Assembly (NCBI RefSeq): GCF_018336155.1
Contig: NZ_JAGYHF010000015.1
Coordinates: forward strand, 1 to 64,000
From: Pseudomonas rustica
GTDB taxonomy: Bacteria > Pseudomonadota > Gammaproteobacteria > Pseudomonadales > Pseudomonadaceae
Length of the DNA stretch: 64,000 nucleotides
Reading direction: 5' to 3'
Shown: positions 1 to 8,546 of the stretch, piece by piece
Layout: each line of letters begins with the position of its first letter
Numbering within the stretch: position 1 is the stretch's first letter
Translations under genes and position numbers: made by a program
The notes under the pieces: generated by a model
The model's database searches: none
Seen by the model: the letters and a program-made list of their open reading frames with translations, nothing else
What the model was told of the DNA's origin: nothing

Positions 1-37
1 GCTTTTGGTCCCACCCACCCCTTCGAGTCCTACCATA

Positions 38-123
38 CAAGCGGGCTTGCTCGCGATGGCGGTGTGTCAGGCAACATATCTGTTGAATGATCGACCGCTA
101 TCGCGAGCAGGCTCACTCCTACA
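38..123. repeat. Intergenic inverted repeat, GCGGGCTTGCTCGCG type
   Basis: The left arm GCGGGCTTGCTCGCGA at about 41-56 is matched by its complement TCGCGAGCAGGCTCACT near 101-117. It is a two-armed REP-like element between genes; the same family recurs at 21977, 23185, 28057, 42290, 51704 and 53210. Confidence 0.8.
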
Positions 124-140
124 AGGGATTTGTGTTGGGC

Positions 141-596
141 TCAGGGCTTGCGCTCCAGTCGGGTGAGAATCCGGTCCAGCGCATTGGCAAACGCCTGCTT
201 CTCGCGATCGCCAAATGGTGCCGGGCCGCCGCTCATCTGGCCTTGTTCGCGCAGATCGGTGAACAGGTTGCGCACCGCCAATCGCTCGCCCATGTTCTGC
301 GCATCGAACTCCTTGCCGCGCGGATCCAGCGCCGCCACGCCCTTCTTCACCAGCCGATCGGCCAGCGGGATATCGCTGCAAATCACCAGCTCCCCCGGCA
401 CCGCGTGCTCGACCAGATAATCATCCGCCGCATCCGGCCCGCTCGGCACCACGATCAGTTTGACGATGGCCAGCCCCGGCTTGATCTGCGGCTGCCCGGC
501 CACCAGCACCACTTCGTACTGGCGCTTGAGCGCAAATTTCACCACCAGATCCTTCGCCGCCCGTGGGCAAGCGTCGGCATCGATCCATACACGCAT
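141..596 (-). CDS. YaiI/YqxD family protein (DUF188)
   Basis: A 151-residue protein beginning MRVWIDADACPRAAKD, the aspartate-rich opening typical of the DUF188 (YaiI/YqxD) family, with the later VICSDIPLADRLV segment that is also typical. The family has a PIN-like fold with clustered acidic residues, but no established function. The start at 596 is chosen because the reading frame upstream runs into an intergenic repeat and because family members begin at MxxxWIDADACP. The gene is flanked by repeats on both sides and looks monocistronic. Family assignment is firm; the biochemical role is unknown. Confidence 0.9.
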   Translation of the reverse strand: MRVWIDADACPRAAKDLVVKFALKRQYEVVLVAGQPQIKPGLAIVKLIVVPSGPDAADDYLVEHAVPGELVICSDIPLADRLVKKGVAALDPRGKEFDAQNMGERLAVRNLFTDLREQGQMSGGPAPFGDREKQAFANALDRILTRLERKP

Positions 597-615
597 TTTG
601 TTTACCTCATAAAGC

Positions 616-716
616 AAAAGATCGCAGCCTGCGGCAGCTCCTACAGAGTGCTCGTCGCGCCGCAATATTGCGACATGCGCGGCCCCTGTAGGAGCTGCCG
701 AAGGCTGCGATCTTTT
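616..716. repeat. Paired REP-like inverted repeat (GGAGCTGCCG..GCTGCGATC)
   Basis: AAAAGATCGCAGCCTGCGGC at 616 is repeated in inverse orientation by GTAGGAGCTGCCGAAGGCTG up to 716, with about 45 bases between the arms. It lies between the DUF188 gene and the end of the FTR1 gene. Confidence 0.85.
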
Positions 717-730
717 AAGGGATCACCCAA

Positions 731-2629
731 TCAAGCAGCCGAAATCCGCTTCTTCTCAGCCACCCAACTACGCCCATACAACACAACAATCGCCAGAATC
801 GCCACCGCTTGCGCCGTCAACGAATACGCATCGGCATGAATCCCCAACCAGTCAAACTCAAAGAACGCCACCGGCCGCGTGCCGAAGATCCCGGCCTCCT
901 GCAACGCCTTCACGCCATGCCCGGCAAACACCACCGACAGCGCGCAGAGCAGTGCCGCGTTGATGCTGAAGAACAACGTCAGCGGCAGTTTCGCCGAACC
1001 GCGCAGGATCACCCATGCCAGACCGACCAGCAGCACCAGCGCCGTCGCACCACCGGCGAGTACCGCGTCATGCCCGGCCGGGCCTGCCTGCAGCCACAGG
1101 GTTTCGTAAAACAGGATCACTTCGAACAACTCGCGATACACCGAGAAGAACGCGAGGATCGCAAAACCAAACCGCCCGCCACCGCCGACCAGACTGCTCT
1201 TGATGTAATCCTGCCAGGCTGCAGCGTGGCGACGATCGTGCATCCACACGCCCAGCCACAGCACCATGACGCTGGCGAACAGCGCCGTCGCGCCCTCGAG
1301 CAATTCACGCTGCGAACCGCTGACATCGATCACGTAAGCCGCCAACGCCCAGGTGCCGAGGCCGGCCAGCAGCGCCAAGCCCCAACCGACGTTAACGCTG
1401 CGCACCGCCGACTGCTGGCCGGTGTTGCGCAGGAAGGCCAGAATCGCCGCCAGCACCAGAATCGCTTCCAGGCCTTCGCGCAGCAGAATCAGCAAACCGG
1501 AGATGTAGCTCAGCGACCAGCTCAAACCATCGCTGCCAAGCAGCCCGGCGGACTCCTTCAGCTTGGCCTTAGCCGCGTCCAGACGCTGCTCGGCCTGTGC
1601 GACCGGCAAACCGTCCTGCAACGACTGACGATAAGCCATCAGCGATTTTTCAGTGTCCTTGCGTACGTTGGCGTCGACGTTATCCAGCGAACTCTCAACC
1701 AGCTCGAAACCTTCCAGATACGCCGCCACTGACAGGTCGTAAGCCTGATCGTGTTCACCGGCGCGGTACGCCGCCAGACTCTTGTCCAGCGTCGCCGCGG
1801 TGTAGTCGAGCAACTGCGCCGGGCCGCGTTTAACCTGCGGCGGTTGCGCTCGCTGCGCACGGAAAGTCGCCGCCGCTTGCGGGCCTTCAGCGCCCTGCAC
1901 TTCGGCCGGGGTCTGGCGCGCCAGATCGGCGATGTTGTAGGTTTTCTCGGATTGAGCGGCCGCTGCATCGGCGCTGAAGCCGGCAATGTAAGTGGCCAGA
2001 TCCCAACGCTGGCGATCGTCGAGCTGATCGGCGAACGCTGGCATGTCGGTACCTTCGACGCCTTGGCCGAGGGTGCTGTAAATCGCGTACAGGCTCAGGT
2101 GATCCATCCGCGCCGCCTCACGCAGATTGGCCGGCGCCGGCGACATGCCGACACCCGCCGGGCCATCGCCGAGGCCGGTATCGCCGTGACACACCGAGCA
2201 GTTCTGCGCATACAACGGCGCGCCACGGGTCGGATCCGGGGTGATGATCGGCGCCTGACTGACTTCATACGCCACGGCCAGTTTCGCACCCAGTTGCCGC
2301 GCCTGACGGGCGACTTCAGCGCCGTCCTGCTTCGCGGTGATGGCCGCACGCAACGCGGCGACGCCCTGCTCCAACGCAGCCTTTTCAGGCTTGGCCGGCA
2401 TGTCGGCGATCAAGCCTTGCAGCGCTTGGGTGAATTCCAGCTGCTCGCGGTATTCGGCGTCATCGACAACTGTGCCCGCCTCGACCGTCGGCGGGTAATC
2501 CGCGCTGATGTAATCGAGCAGGTGCAGCGCTTGTGGCGCGCCTTCCACGGTATCGGCCAGCAGATTGAAGCTGCTCAGGGCAAACAAAGGGAACAGCAGC
2601 CAGGCCAGAAATCGGGACGAGGCAGTCAT
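731..2629 (-). CDS. Cytochrome c/FTR1 family iron permease
   Basis: A 632-residue fusion protein. An N-terminal signal segment (about residues 1-25) leads into a periplasmic part with a c-type haem motif CSVCH at 144-148 and a later Met-containing stretch (GTDMPAF) that could supply the axial ligand. The C-terminal part, from about residue 375, is a multi-helix FTR1 permease with the two REGLE-type iron motifs (LLREGLEAIL and YRELFEVIL). FTR1 permeases move iron after ferrous oxidation; the fused cytochrome is thought to take the place of a separate oxidase. I saw no obvious Fur box in the 180 bases upstream. The gene stands alone, without efeO or efeB neighbours. RBS GGAG precedes the start. 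Confidence 0.92.
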   Translation of the reverse strand: MTASSRFLAWLLFPLFALSSFNLLADTVEGAPQALHLLDYISADYPPTVEAGTVVDDAEYREQLEFTQALQGLIADMPAKPEKAALEQGVAALRAAITAKQDGAEVARQARQLGAKLAVAYEVSQAPIITPDPTRGAPLYAQNCSVCHGDTGLGDGPAGVGMSPAPANLREAARMDHLSLYAIYSTLGQGVEGTDMPAFADQLDDRQRWDLATYIAGFSADAAAAQSEKTYNIADLARQTPAEVQGAEGPQAAATFRAQRAQPPQVKRGPAQLLDYTAATLDKSLAAYRAGEHDQAYDLSVAAYLEGFELVESSLDNVDANVRKDTEKSLMAYRQSLQDGLPVAQAEQRLDAAKAKLKESAGLLGSDGLSWSLSYISGLLILLREGLEAILVLAAILAFLRNTGQQSAVRSVNVGWGLALLAGLGTWALAAYVIDVSGSQRELLEGATALFASVMVLWLGVWMHDRRHAAAWQDYIKSSLVGGGGRFGFAILAFFSVYRELFEVILFYETLWLQAGPAGHDAVLAGGATALVLLVGLAWVILRGSAKLPLTLFFSINAALLCALSVVFAGHGVKALQEAGIFGTRPVAFFEFDWLGIHADAYSLTAQAVAILAIVVLYGRSWVAEKKRISAA

Positions 2630-2757
2630 GAAGGAGTCTCAAGGGGAAATACAGAGTTACATATTGTTCACTCCGGCGCCATTTCCCTCAAGCTTTGTCG
2701 GTGTTTGATATGTTTCAGCGCTGAATTCGATGACCACTTCCGGGCGCAAACCGCCCC

Positions 2758-2763
2758 TATAAT
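2758..2763 (+). promoter_or_regulatory. Candidate -10 hexamer for the first COG3014-type lipoprotein gene
   Basis: A perfect TATAAT lies 44 bases upstream of the ATG at 2808. No convincing -35 hexamer is at 16-18 bases, so this is only a candidate. A similar TATAATGC stands before the paralogous gene at 4255. Confidence 0.35.
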
Positions 2764-2807
2764 GCGTCACCTCCCAGCCTTTGCCGTTCAAGGAAGAACC
2801 CGTCTCC

Positions 2808-4211
2808 ATGCGCCATTGCCTGCCGTTCTTCCTGCTGCTCAGCGCCATCGTGCAACTGAGCGGGTGCGCCGCTTACCGCAATTACGATGAGGAAATGCAG
2901 CAAACCATCGACCAGATGGCCAAGGGCGACCTCAACGAAGCGCTGTACGTGCTGAAGGTCAACAATCCCTGGGAAGACAAGGATCTGCTGTATTACCTGG
3001 AGCGAGGCGCGATTCTCAGCGCTGGCACCGCCCTGCCAAAAAGTCAGGAAGCCTGGCGCACCGCTGAGCAGATGATTATCCAGCGTGAAGACGCCGTGCC
3101 CTCCGCGCCCATGAAACTGTTGACCCGTTTCGGCAATGAAATGGGCACGATGCTGGTCAACGACAAGCTACTGCGCTACGAAGGCTACGACTACGAAAAG
3201 GTCATGCTGACCACCGAGATGGCCCTCAATCAATTGGCAGACACCGATTTCGACGGGGCCCGCGCCGACATCAAGAAAACCCACGAACGCGAAACCCTGA
3301 TTGCCCGCCAGCGCGAACGGCAATACGAAGAGGCTGAAGAGCAAGCCAAGCAGCAAGGGATCAAGCTGCATTACAAAGACCTGCAAGGCTACCCGGTCGC
3401 CGTCCTCGACGCCCCACAGGTCATCGAGCTGAAGAACGGTTACCAAAGTGCGTTCAGCCATTATCTGGCCGGTTTCACCTATGAAGCCTTGGGCGAACGC
3501 ACGCTCGCGGCGCCGGGTTATCGTCAGGCGATCGAGTTGCGGCCGGGCGTGCCCTTCCTCGAAAGCGCGTTGCGCAATCTCGACAAGCCCGGGCCGGACG
3601 ATGATGAAAGCGAAGTTCTGATCGTGGTGCAGAGCGGTTTCGCCCCGGCGCGCAGCTCGGTGCAAGTGCCGATTCCGGTGCGCCTCAACGATAACCTGAC
3701 GATAGTTGCGCCGATCTCGTTTCCGGTGATGCTCCCCGACACCCTCACGCCGCCCCTGACGCATATCGTCGTCGACGGTAAACAGCAGAAACTGACGATG
3801 ATCAACAGCGTTACCGACATGGCCATGCGTACCTTGCGCGATGACATGCCGCAGATCATTTCGCGGGCGATGTTCCGCGCCAACATGGCCGCCATCGGCC
3901 AGGCGGAAAAGAACGAGCGCGATCCTTCCAAGGCTTCGCTGGTAGTCACCGATCCCGACCCTTTCGAAGAGGCTGACACGCGCACCTGGCGCACCCTGCC
4001 GGACAAAACCCTGGTCGCCCGGCTGCGCCTGAAAAAAGGCCTGCACCGCGTGCGTTTTCCCTACGAAGGTGCGGAGGGCGGCCTGACCGTGCGCATCGAC
4101 CAAAGCCACCAGCTATTGAGCCTGCGGGTCTTTTTGTATCAGGGCTTTTTCATCGGATCGTCGTGGCTGTTCCCCGAAACACCGGCAGCGGCCGTAATGG
4201 CACCTGACTGA
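2808..4211 (+). CDS. COG3014-type outer-membrane lipoprotein, copy 1
   Basis: A 467-residue predicted lipoprotein: a short hydrophobic leader ends in LSGCAAYRNYDEE, with the lipobox cysteine near residue 20. The start at 2808 follows AGGAAGAA at 2791. The middle is TPR-like (SAFSHYLAGFTYEALGERT), and the second half is a beta-rich domain ending in an Arg/Lys-rich RLRLKKGLHRVRF segment. It is a clear paralogue of the next gene along its whole length, sharing EGYDYEKVMLTT, KDLQGYPVA.LDAP and DTRTWRTLPD. It is the first gene of an envelope cluster with YcfL-like and LpoB-like lipoproteins, which suggests a role in outer-membrane or peptidoglycan assembly. The exact function is not known. Confidence 0.85.
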   Translation: MRHCLPFFLLLSAIVQLSGCAAYRNYDEEMQQTIDQMAKGDLNEALYVLKVNNPWEDKDLLYYLERGAILSAGTALPKSQEAWRTAEQMIIQREDAVPSAPMKLLTRFGNEMGTMLVNDKLLRYEGYDYEKVMLTTEMALNQLADTDFDGARADIKKTHERETLIARQRERQYEEAEEQAKQQGIKLHYKDLQGYPVAVLDAPQVIELKNGYQSAFSHYLAGFTYEALGERTLAAPGYRQAIELRPGVPFLESALRNLDKPGPDDDESEVLIVVQSGFAPARSSVQVPIPVRLNDNLTIVAPISFPVMLPDTLTPPLTHIVVDGKQQKLTMINSVTDMAMRTLRDDMPQIISRAMFRANMAAIGQAEKNERDPSKASLVVTDPDPFEEADTRTWRTLPDKTLVARLRLKKGLHRVRFPYEGAEGGLTVRIDQSHQLLSLRVFLYQGFFIGSSWLFPETPAAAVMAPD

Positions 4212-4254
4212 CATATGCAATTAAAAAGCTATCACATGGCCATCATCCCGCGCT

Positions 4255-4260
4255 TATAAT
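4255..4260 (+). promoter_or_regulatory. Candidate -10 hexamer for the second COG3014-type gene
   Basis: TATAAT lies about 147 bases upstream of the ATG at 4407 in the 195-base gap between the two paralogues, implying a separate promoter with a long leader. No good -35 was recognised. Confidence 0.35.
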
Positions 4261-4406
4261 GCCGCGCCTTCGCTATGGCGAAACGGCATTAAAGCTCCTC
4301 TGGTTATGAGGAATTGGCAGGAGGCCAGCGCCACTGTCGATCGGTCACAACAGCCCGACCAGCACACGCGGCTGCATTTATCTGCACTCAGGGAAGACGT
4401 CACCCC

Positions 4407-5801
4407 ATGGCATTCCGCGCCCCCACTTTGATCGCGCTCAGCGCCGTCACTCTGCTGTCCGGCTGTTCGGCCTTTCGCAATTACGATTCGGAACTGGCCC
4501 AGACCAACCAGCAACTGGCCTCCGGCAACGTCGACGCGGCGCTGACCCTGCTGGAAAAGAACAACTCCAGCGCGGACAAAGACCTGCTCTATTACTTCGA
4601 GAAAGGTGAGTTGTTGCGCGCCAAGGGCGACCTGTCCGGCAGCCAGAACGCCTGGACCAGCGCCGATGTGGTGGTCGGTCAGTGGGAAGATTCGGTCAAG
4701 CTCGACACCGGCAAGTACCTGGCCCAGTTCGGCAGCTTCATCGTCAACGACAAGGTGCGTCGCTACGAAGGCTACGACTACGAAAAAGTCATGCTGACCA
4801 CGCAGATGGCCCTGAACCTGTTGGCGGTCAACGATTTCGACGGCGCCCGCACCGCGATCAAAAAGACTCACGAACGTGAAGCGGTGATCGCCGACCTGCG
4901 CGACAAGGAATACCTCAAGAGCGAAGAAGAGGCCGAGAAAGAAGGCGTCAAGACGCAGTACAAAGACCTGCAGGGTTACCCGGTCGCCAGCCTCGACGCG
5001 CCGGAAGTGGTCGGCCTGAAAAACAGCTATCAGAGTGCGTTCAGCCACTACCTGGCCGGCTACGTTTACGAAGCGCTGGGCGAAAAAGACCTCGCCGCGC
5101 CGGGCTACCGCAAAGCCGCCGAACTGCGCCCGAACACGCCACTGCTGGAACAAGCGCTGATCGACCTCGACAAGCCGTCGAAGTCCGATGACAGCGACAT
5201 CCTGATCGTGGTGCAAAGCGGTCTGGCCCCGGCGCGTGATTCGATCCGCATTCCGCTGCCATTGCCGATTGCCAACAACGTGGTGATCACCCCGCTGTCG
5301 TTCCCGATCATCAAAGCGGATACCTCCACTGCGACTTTTGCGCAGATCGGCGTCGACGGTCAGCAAGTGAATCTGACCGCACTCAACAGCACCACCGCCA
5401 TGTCCCGCCGCGCCCTGCGTGATGACATGCCGGGCATCATCGTACGCACCACCGTGCGCGCGATCACCAAAGGTGTGGCGCAAAAGAAACTCAACGAAAC
5501 CAGCCCGCTGGCCGGTCTCGCCGTGGGTATTTCTTCAGCTGTGCTCGAAGGTGCCGATACCCGTACGTGGCGCACCCTGCCGGACAACACCCAGGTGGTG
5601 CGTCTGCGCTTGAAGAAAGGTGAGCATCAGGTCACCCTGCCGAGCGCCGTCGGCGGCTCGGTGGTCAAGGTCACCATCGATCAGCGTTATCAAGTGATCA
5701 GCCTGCGCGCCGTCGGCAACCAGGTGTTCGCCGGCGGTATCGCCGCCCACGTGATGCCGAGCGCCAGCGCGACCAACGTCGCCAGCCTCAAACAACCTTA
5801 A
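4407..5801 (+). CDS. COG3014-type outer-membrane lipoprotein, copy 2
   Basis: A 464-residue lipoprotein with leader MAFRAPTLIALSAVTL and lipobox LLSGCSAFRNYDSE. The start at 4407 is chosen because it is the only Met that yields a proper lipoprotein signal. It matches the preceding gene almost end to end, with the same TPR-like centre (SAFSHYLAGYVYEALGEKD) and the same C-terminal DTRTWRTLPDNTQVVRLRLK. It differs by a less charged tail. It is followed after 15 bases by the YcfL-like gene, so these genes probably share a transcript. COG3014 proteins commonly sit beside LpoB/YcfL genes in other gammaproteobacteria, from memory of the family. Molecular role unknown. Confidence 0.87.
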   Translation: MAFRAPTLIALSAVTLLSGCSAFRNYDSELAQTNQQLASGNVDAALTLLEKNNSSADKDLLYYFEKGELLRAKGDLSGSQNAWTSADVVVGQWEDSVKLDTGKYLAQFGSFIVNDKVRRYEGYDYEKVMLTTQMALNLLAVNDFDGARTAIKKTHEREAVIADLRDKEYLKSEEEAEKEGVKTQYKDLQGYPVASLDAPEVVGLKNSYQSAFSHYLAGYVYEALGEKDLAAPGYRKAAELRPNTPLLEQALIDLDKPSKSDDSDILIVVQSGLAPARDSIRIPLPLPIANNVVITPLSFPIIKADTSTATFAQIGVDGQQVNLTALNSTTAMSRRALRDDMPGIIVRTTVRAITKGVAQKKLNETSPLAGLAVGISSAVLEGADTRTWRTLPDNTQVVRLRLKKGEHQVTLPSAVGGSVVKVTIDQRYQVISLRAVGNQVFAGGIAAHVMPSASATNVASLKQP

Positions 5802-5816
5802 GAACGGAGTCTTTGC

Positions 5817-6191
5817 ATGCGCTTCAAACTCATCGCCGTCGCCGCCCTCGCCTTGCTGGCCAGCGGCTGCGCCACCCCGCCACCGCCTGAGCCGGGCAGC
5901 GCCGCGAGCAAAGTCGTGGCCATGGGCCCGCAGAAACACATCGTCGTCGGCGCCATGCGCGTCGCCCGCGAAAACGGTTTCATGACGGTCAATGTGCAGT
6001 TGAGCAACACCCTCAACAGCAACAAGATTTTCTACTACCGCTTCGCCTGGCTCGGTGCGGAAGGTTTCCCGATCGCCGAAGAAGAAGTCTGGAAAAGCCA
6101 AATGATGTACGGCGCCCAGACCAGCTTCATTCAGGGCATCGCCCCGACCCCGAAAGCCGTGGACTTCCGTCTGGAAATCAAGACGCCGTAA
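5817..6191 (+). CDS. YcfL family lipoprotein
   Basis: A 124-residue lipoprotein with leader MRFKLIAVAALALLASGCAT and the lipobox cysteine near residue 18. The remainder (QLSNTLNSNKIFYYRFAW and WLGAEGFPI) fits the YcfL family of small Ig-like or beta-sandwich lipoproteins. In Escherichia coli ycfL precedes lpoB, and the same order holds here. It lies 15 bases after the COG3014-type gene and 36 bases before the LpoB-like gene. The RBS is AACGGAG at about 5803. Its function in any organism is unclear. Confidence 0.85.
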   Translation: MRFKLIAVAALALLASGCATPPPPEPGSAASKVVAMGPQKHIVVGAMRVARENGFMTVNVQLSNTLNSNKIFYYRFAWLGAEGFPIAEEEVWKSQMMYGAQTSFIQGIAPTPKAVDFRLEIKTP

Positions 6192-6227
6192 GCCCGCCAC
6201 CCTATTCCTGATTTAGAGAGCACTCCC

Positions 6228-6815
6228 ATGTTTGCACGCTTTTCCTGCATCGCCGTCATCGCCCTGCTGGCCTCCGGTTGCGCCAATACTTCGCCGACCC
6301 TGGGCAGCAAGAACATCAGCTACGGCGACACCAAAGCGGTTGAAACCGTGACCAACGAATTCGGTTCGACCGACCTGCAAATGATCGCCGAATCGATGAC
6401 CCGCTCGCTGGCCCAGTCCGGCATCCTGCAGGGCCGTCCGGTGGTTCAGGTCTACGACGTGAAGAACAAGACCAGCGAGTACATCGACACCCGCGAAATC
6501 ACCACCAGCATCAAGACTCAGCTGATGAAGACCGGCGTAGCCCGCTTCGCCAGCGACAACAATGCGATGCAGAGCCAGGTTGACCAGCTCAAGCTGCAAA
6601 ACCAGAGCGGTCTGTACAAGAAGAGCACCGTGGCCAAGACTGGCAACATGGTTGCCGCCAAGTACCGCATCGAAGGTTCGATCAGCTCGATCGTCAAGCG
6701 CAGCAGCGACTACAAGGACGTCTTCTACAAATTCAGCCTGCAATTGATCGACGTTGAAAGCGGTCTGGCCGAGTGGATGGACGAAAAAGAGATTCGCAAA
6801 ACCACGGAGCGTTAA
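6228..6815 (+). CDS. LpoB-like penicillin-binding protein activator lipoprotein
   Basis: A 195-residue lipoprotein with lipobox LLASGCANTS. The body follows the LpoB/CsgG-type fold: VVQVYDVKNKTSEYIDTREI, then KYRIEGSISSI and a final FSLQLIDVESGLAEWMDEKE. LpoB reaches through peptidoglycan to activate PBP1b in enterobacteria. Pseudomonas is reported to use a different activator, LpoP, for its PBP1b, so activity of this homologue on a PBP is inference only. It is followed within 3 bases by the next gene, suggesting translational coupling. Confidence 0.8.
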   Translation: MFARFSCIAVIALLASGCANTSPTLGSKNISYGDTKAVETVTNEFGSTDLQMIAESMTRSLAQSGILQGRPVVQVYDVKNKTSEYIDTREITTSIKTQLMKTGVARFASDNNAMQSQVDQLKLQNQSGLYKKSTVAKTGNMVAAKYRIEGSISSIVKRSSDYKDVFYKFSLQLIDVESGLAEWMDEKEIRKTTER

Positions 6816-6818
6816 TTG

Positions 6819-7565
6819 ATGCGCGCATGGATTGGCATGATGGCCCTGGCTTGCGCGTTCAGCGTGCAAGCGGCCCCGAAAGTCGCGGTAACGGATCTGG
6901 CGTATCAGGAACGCGTGGAGCAATACATCCACATCGTTTCGGCGCAGAGCAGCCACCGCGAGGGTTACTACAGCGCGAGCGGCTCTTCGAGCTACAACGA
7001 GATCGAAGCGAGCACCAGCTACATCGAACAAGGCGAGCTGCGTAAATTCACCGGCGACATCAAGGGTGAAATTCTGCGTACCGGCATGTTCCAGCTGGTG
7101 CAGGGCACGCCGTACACCGCGTCGTCCAAGGGTGACGTCTACGACGTGATCAAGCGGATCAAGGCCGGCAACTTCAAGGGCGCCGACTACGTGCTGTTCG
7201 GTACCGTGTCGGACATCGACTTCACCCAGGACATCAACGAACTGGCGAACACCGACAGCTATTCGGCGGTGCTGGCTTTGACGTTGGTGGCGGATTTCAG
7301 CCTGATCAATACCAAGACTTTCGAGATCACTTCGGCCTTCACAGCGATGGGCGAAGCGCAGGACACCAAACTGGTGAACCACCGCGACATCAAGATCTCG
7401 CTGAACCGCCCACGGGTGGTGCGTGACGTGTCGAAGGCGCTGGGTGAGGACGTGGCCGGGCAACTGAGCATGCAGCTCGGTGGTGGCGACGGTTATGAAC
7501 AGCCGCGTGAAGCACCGCAGCGCAACAATTTACCGCGTGATACCGCGCCGGTGATCCTGCGCTGA
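6819..7565 (+). CDS. Secreted CsgG/LpoB-like periplasmic protein
   Basis: A 248-residue protein with a signal peptide MRAWIGMMALACAFSVQA and predicted cleavage before APKVAV. There is no lipobox, unlike its four upstream neighbours. The body (DLAYQERVEQYIHIVSAQSS, then GNFKGADYVLFGTVSDIDF and the late TLVADFSLINTKTFEITS) has the strand order of CsgG/LpoB-type proteins. The ATG at 6819 follows the upstream stop by 3 bases; a TTG at 6816 is an alternative. It is the last gene of the cluster and ends before a repeat and terminator. Substrate or partner unknown. Confidence 0.75.
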   Translation: MRAWIGMMALACAFSVQAAPKVAVTDLAYQERVEQYIHIVSAQSSHREGYYSASGSSSYNEIEASTSYIEQGELRKFTGDIKGEILRTGMFQLVQGTPYTASSKGDVYDVIKRIKAGNFKGADYVLFGTVSDIDFTQDINELANTDSYSAVLALTLVADFSLINTKTFEITSAFTAMGEAQDTKLVNHRDIKISLNRPRVVRDVSKALGEDVAGQLSMQLGGGDGYEQPREAPQRNNLPRDTAPVILR

Positions 7566-7587
7566 TTAATTTGGAGAAATGCTTCCC

Positions 7588-7690
7588 TGTGGCGAGGGGA
7601 TTTATCCCCGTTGGGCTGCGCAGCGGCCCCCTCTTTTAAGATCAAGAGGGCCCGCTGCGCGAGCCAACGGGGATAAATCCCCTCGCCACA
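7588..7690. repeat. Inverted repeat, TGTGGCGAGGGGATTTATCC type
   Basis: TGTGGCGAGGGGATTTATCC at 7588 is mirrored by GGGATAAATCCCCTCGCCAC ending at 7690; the arms continue with GGCTGCGCAGCGG opposite CCGCTGCGCGAGCC, giving a long hairpin. The same family recurs at 27294 and 32898. Confidence 0.88.
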
Positions 7691-7716
7691 AAAGCTCACT
7701 CGCCAGACCGGGCAAT

Positions 7717-7750
7717 AAAAAAGGCGACCTCTTGAGGTCGCCTTTTTTGT
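7717..7750. terminator. Bidirectional rho-independent terminator
   Basis: AAAAAAGGCGACCT and AGGTCGCCTTTTTT form a GC stem with A and T tracts on both sides. It lies between the convergent lipoprotein cluster and the LysE gene and can serve both. Confidence 0.9.
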
Positions 7751-7761
7751 GCCCGAGCGCT

Positions 7762-8394
7762 TTACGCCGCTGCTTTGCGCAGCGTCGCCATAAACGCCGC
7801 CGCGCCGATGAACAGCCCGGCAAACGTGCGGTTCATGCGTTTCTGCTGCTGCGGTGTGCGCAACAGGCGCAGCACCTTCGACGCCAGACCGGTGTAACCC
7901 GCCATCACGATCAGGTCGACGCAGACCATCGTCACGCCAATCACCACGTACTGAATCAGCAGCGGCGCATGCGGATTGATGAACTGCGGCAGCACCGCGA
8001 GCATGAACACCAGGGCCTTGGGGTTGCTGATGTTCACCAGAAAGCCTCGGAACACCAATGCCAGCGGCTTGCCGATCGGACGCACCGCTGCGTCATCGCT
8101 CATGTCCATGGGCTGCGCGCGCCATTGCTTGATCGCCAGATACACGAGGTAAGCGACACCAAACCATTTGATCGCGTGGAAGGCTGTGGCCGAAGCAGTC
8201 AGAATCGCGCCCACACCGGCGCCGACAATCGCGATCTGCACGGCCAGACCGATTTGCAGGCCGAGCGCGTTCCAGTAACCACGCCAGAAACCGTATTGCA
8301 GACCGCTGGACATCGACGCAATGGCGCCAGCACCCGGGGACAGACTGATCACCCAGCAGGCGGCAAAAAACGCCAGCCATGTTTGAAGCTCCAT
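7762..8394 (-). CDS. LysE/RhtB family amino-acid exporter
   Basis: A 210-residue integral membrane protein beginning MELQTWLAFFAACWVISLSPGAG, where the SPGAG segment in the first helix is the LysE/RhtB hallmark, followed by LVNISNPKALVFMLAVLPQF, another strong family signature. About six hydrophobic segments are visible. The family exports amino acids or homoserine/homoserine lactones; the substrate here cannot be read from sequence. The start at 8394 is preceded by GAGGTG; an upstream in-frame start would add non-conserved residues. It converges on the lipoprotein cluster with a shared terminator. Confidence 0.9.
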   Translation of the reverse strand: MELQTWLAFFAACWVISLSPGAGAIASMSSGLQYGFWRGYWNALGLQIGLAVQIAIVGAGVGAILTASATAFHAIKWFGVAYLVYLAIKQWRAQPMDMSDDAAVRPIGKPLALVFRGFLVNISNPKALVFMLAVLPQFINPHAPLLIQYVVIGVTMVCVDLIVMAGYTGLASKVLRLLRTPQQQKRMNRTFAGLFIGAAAFMATLRKAAA

Positions 8395-8455
8395 CGCACA
8401 CCTCGCATCTGAATCGTGACAGACGCTCAAGCTAATGCGGTTTGGGGCTAAAAGC

Positions 8456-8530
8456 AAAAGATCGCAGCCTCCGGCAGCTCCTACATTGGAATGCGATCCC
8501 TGTAGGAGCTGCCGCAGGCTGCGATCTTTT
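8456..8530. repeat. Paired REP-like inverted repeat (GGAGCTGCCG..GCTGCGATC)
   Basis: AAAAGATCGCAGCCTCCGGC faces GTAGGAGCTGCCGCAGGCTG with about 16 bases between the arms, between the LysE and MscS-like genes. Confidence 0.88.
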
Positions 8531-8546
8531 GATCTTGCTTGAACCC

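Noticed and set aside
38..127. Regular spacing of repeats considered as CRISPR
   Set aside because: These are paired inverted repeats singly dispersed between genes, not arrays of direct repeats with unique spacers.
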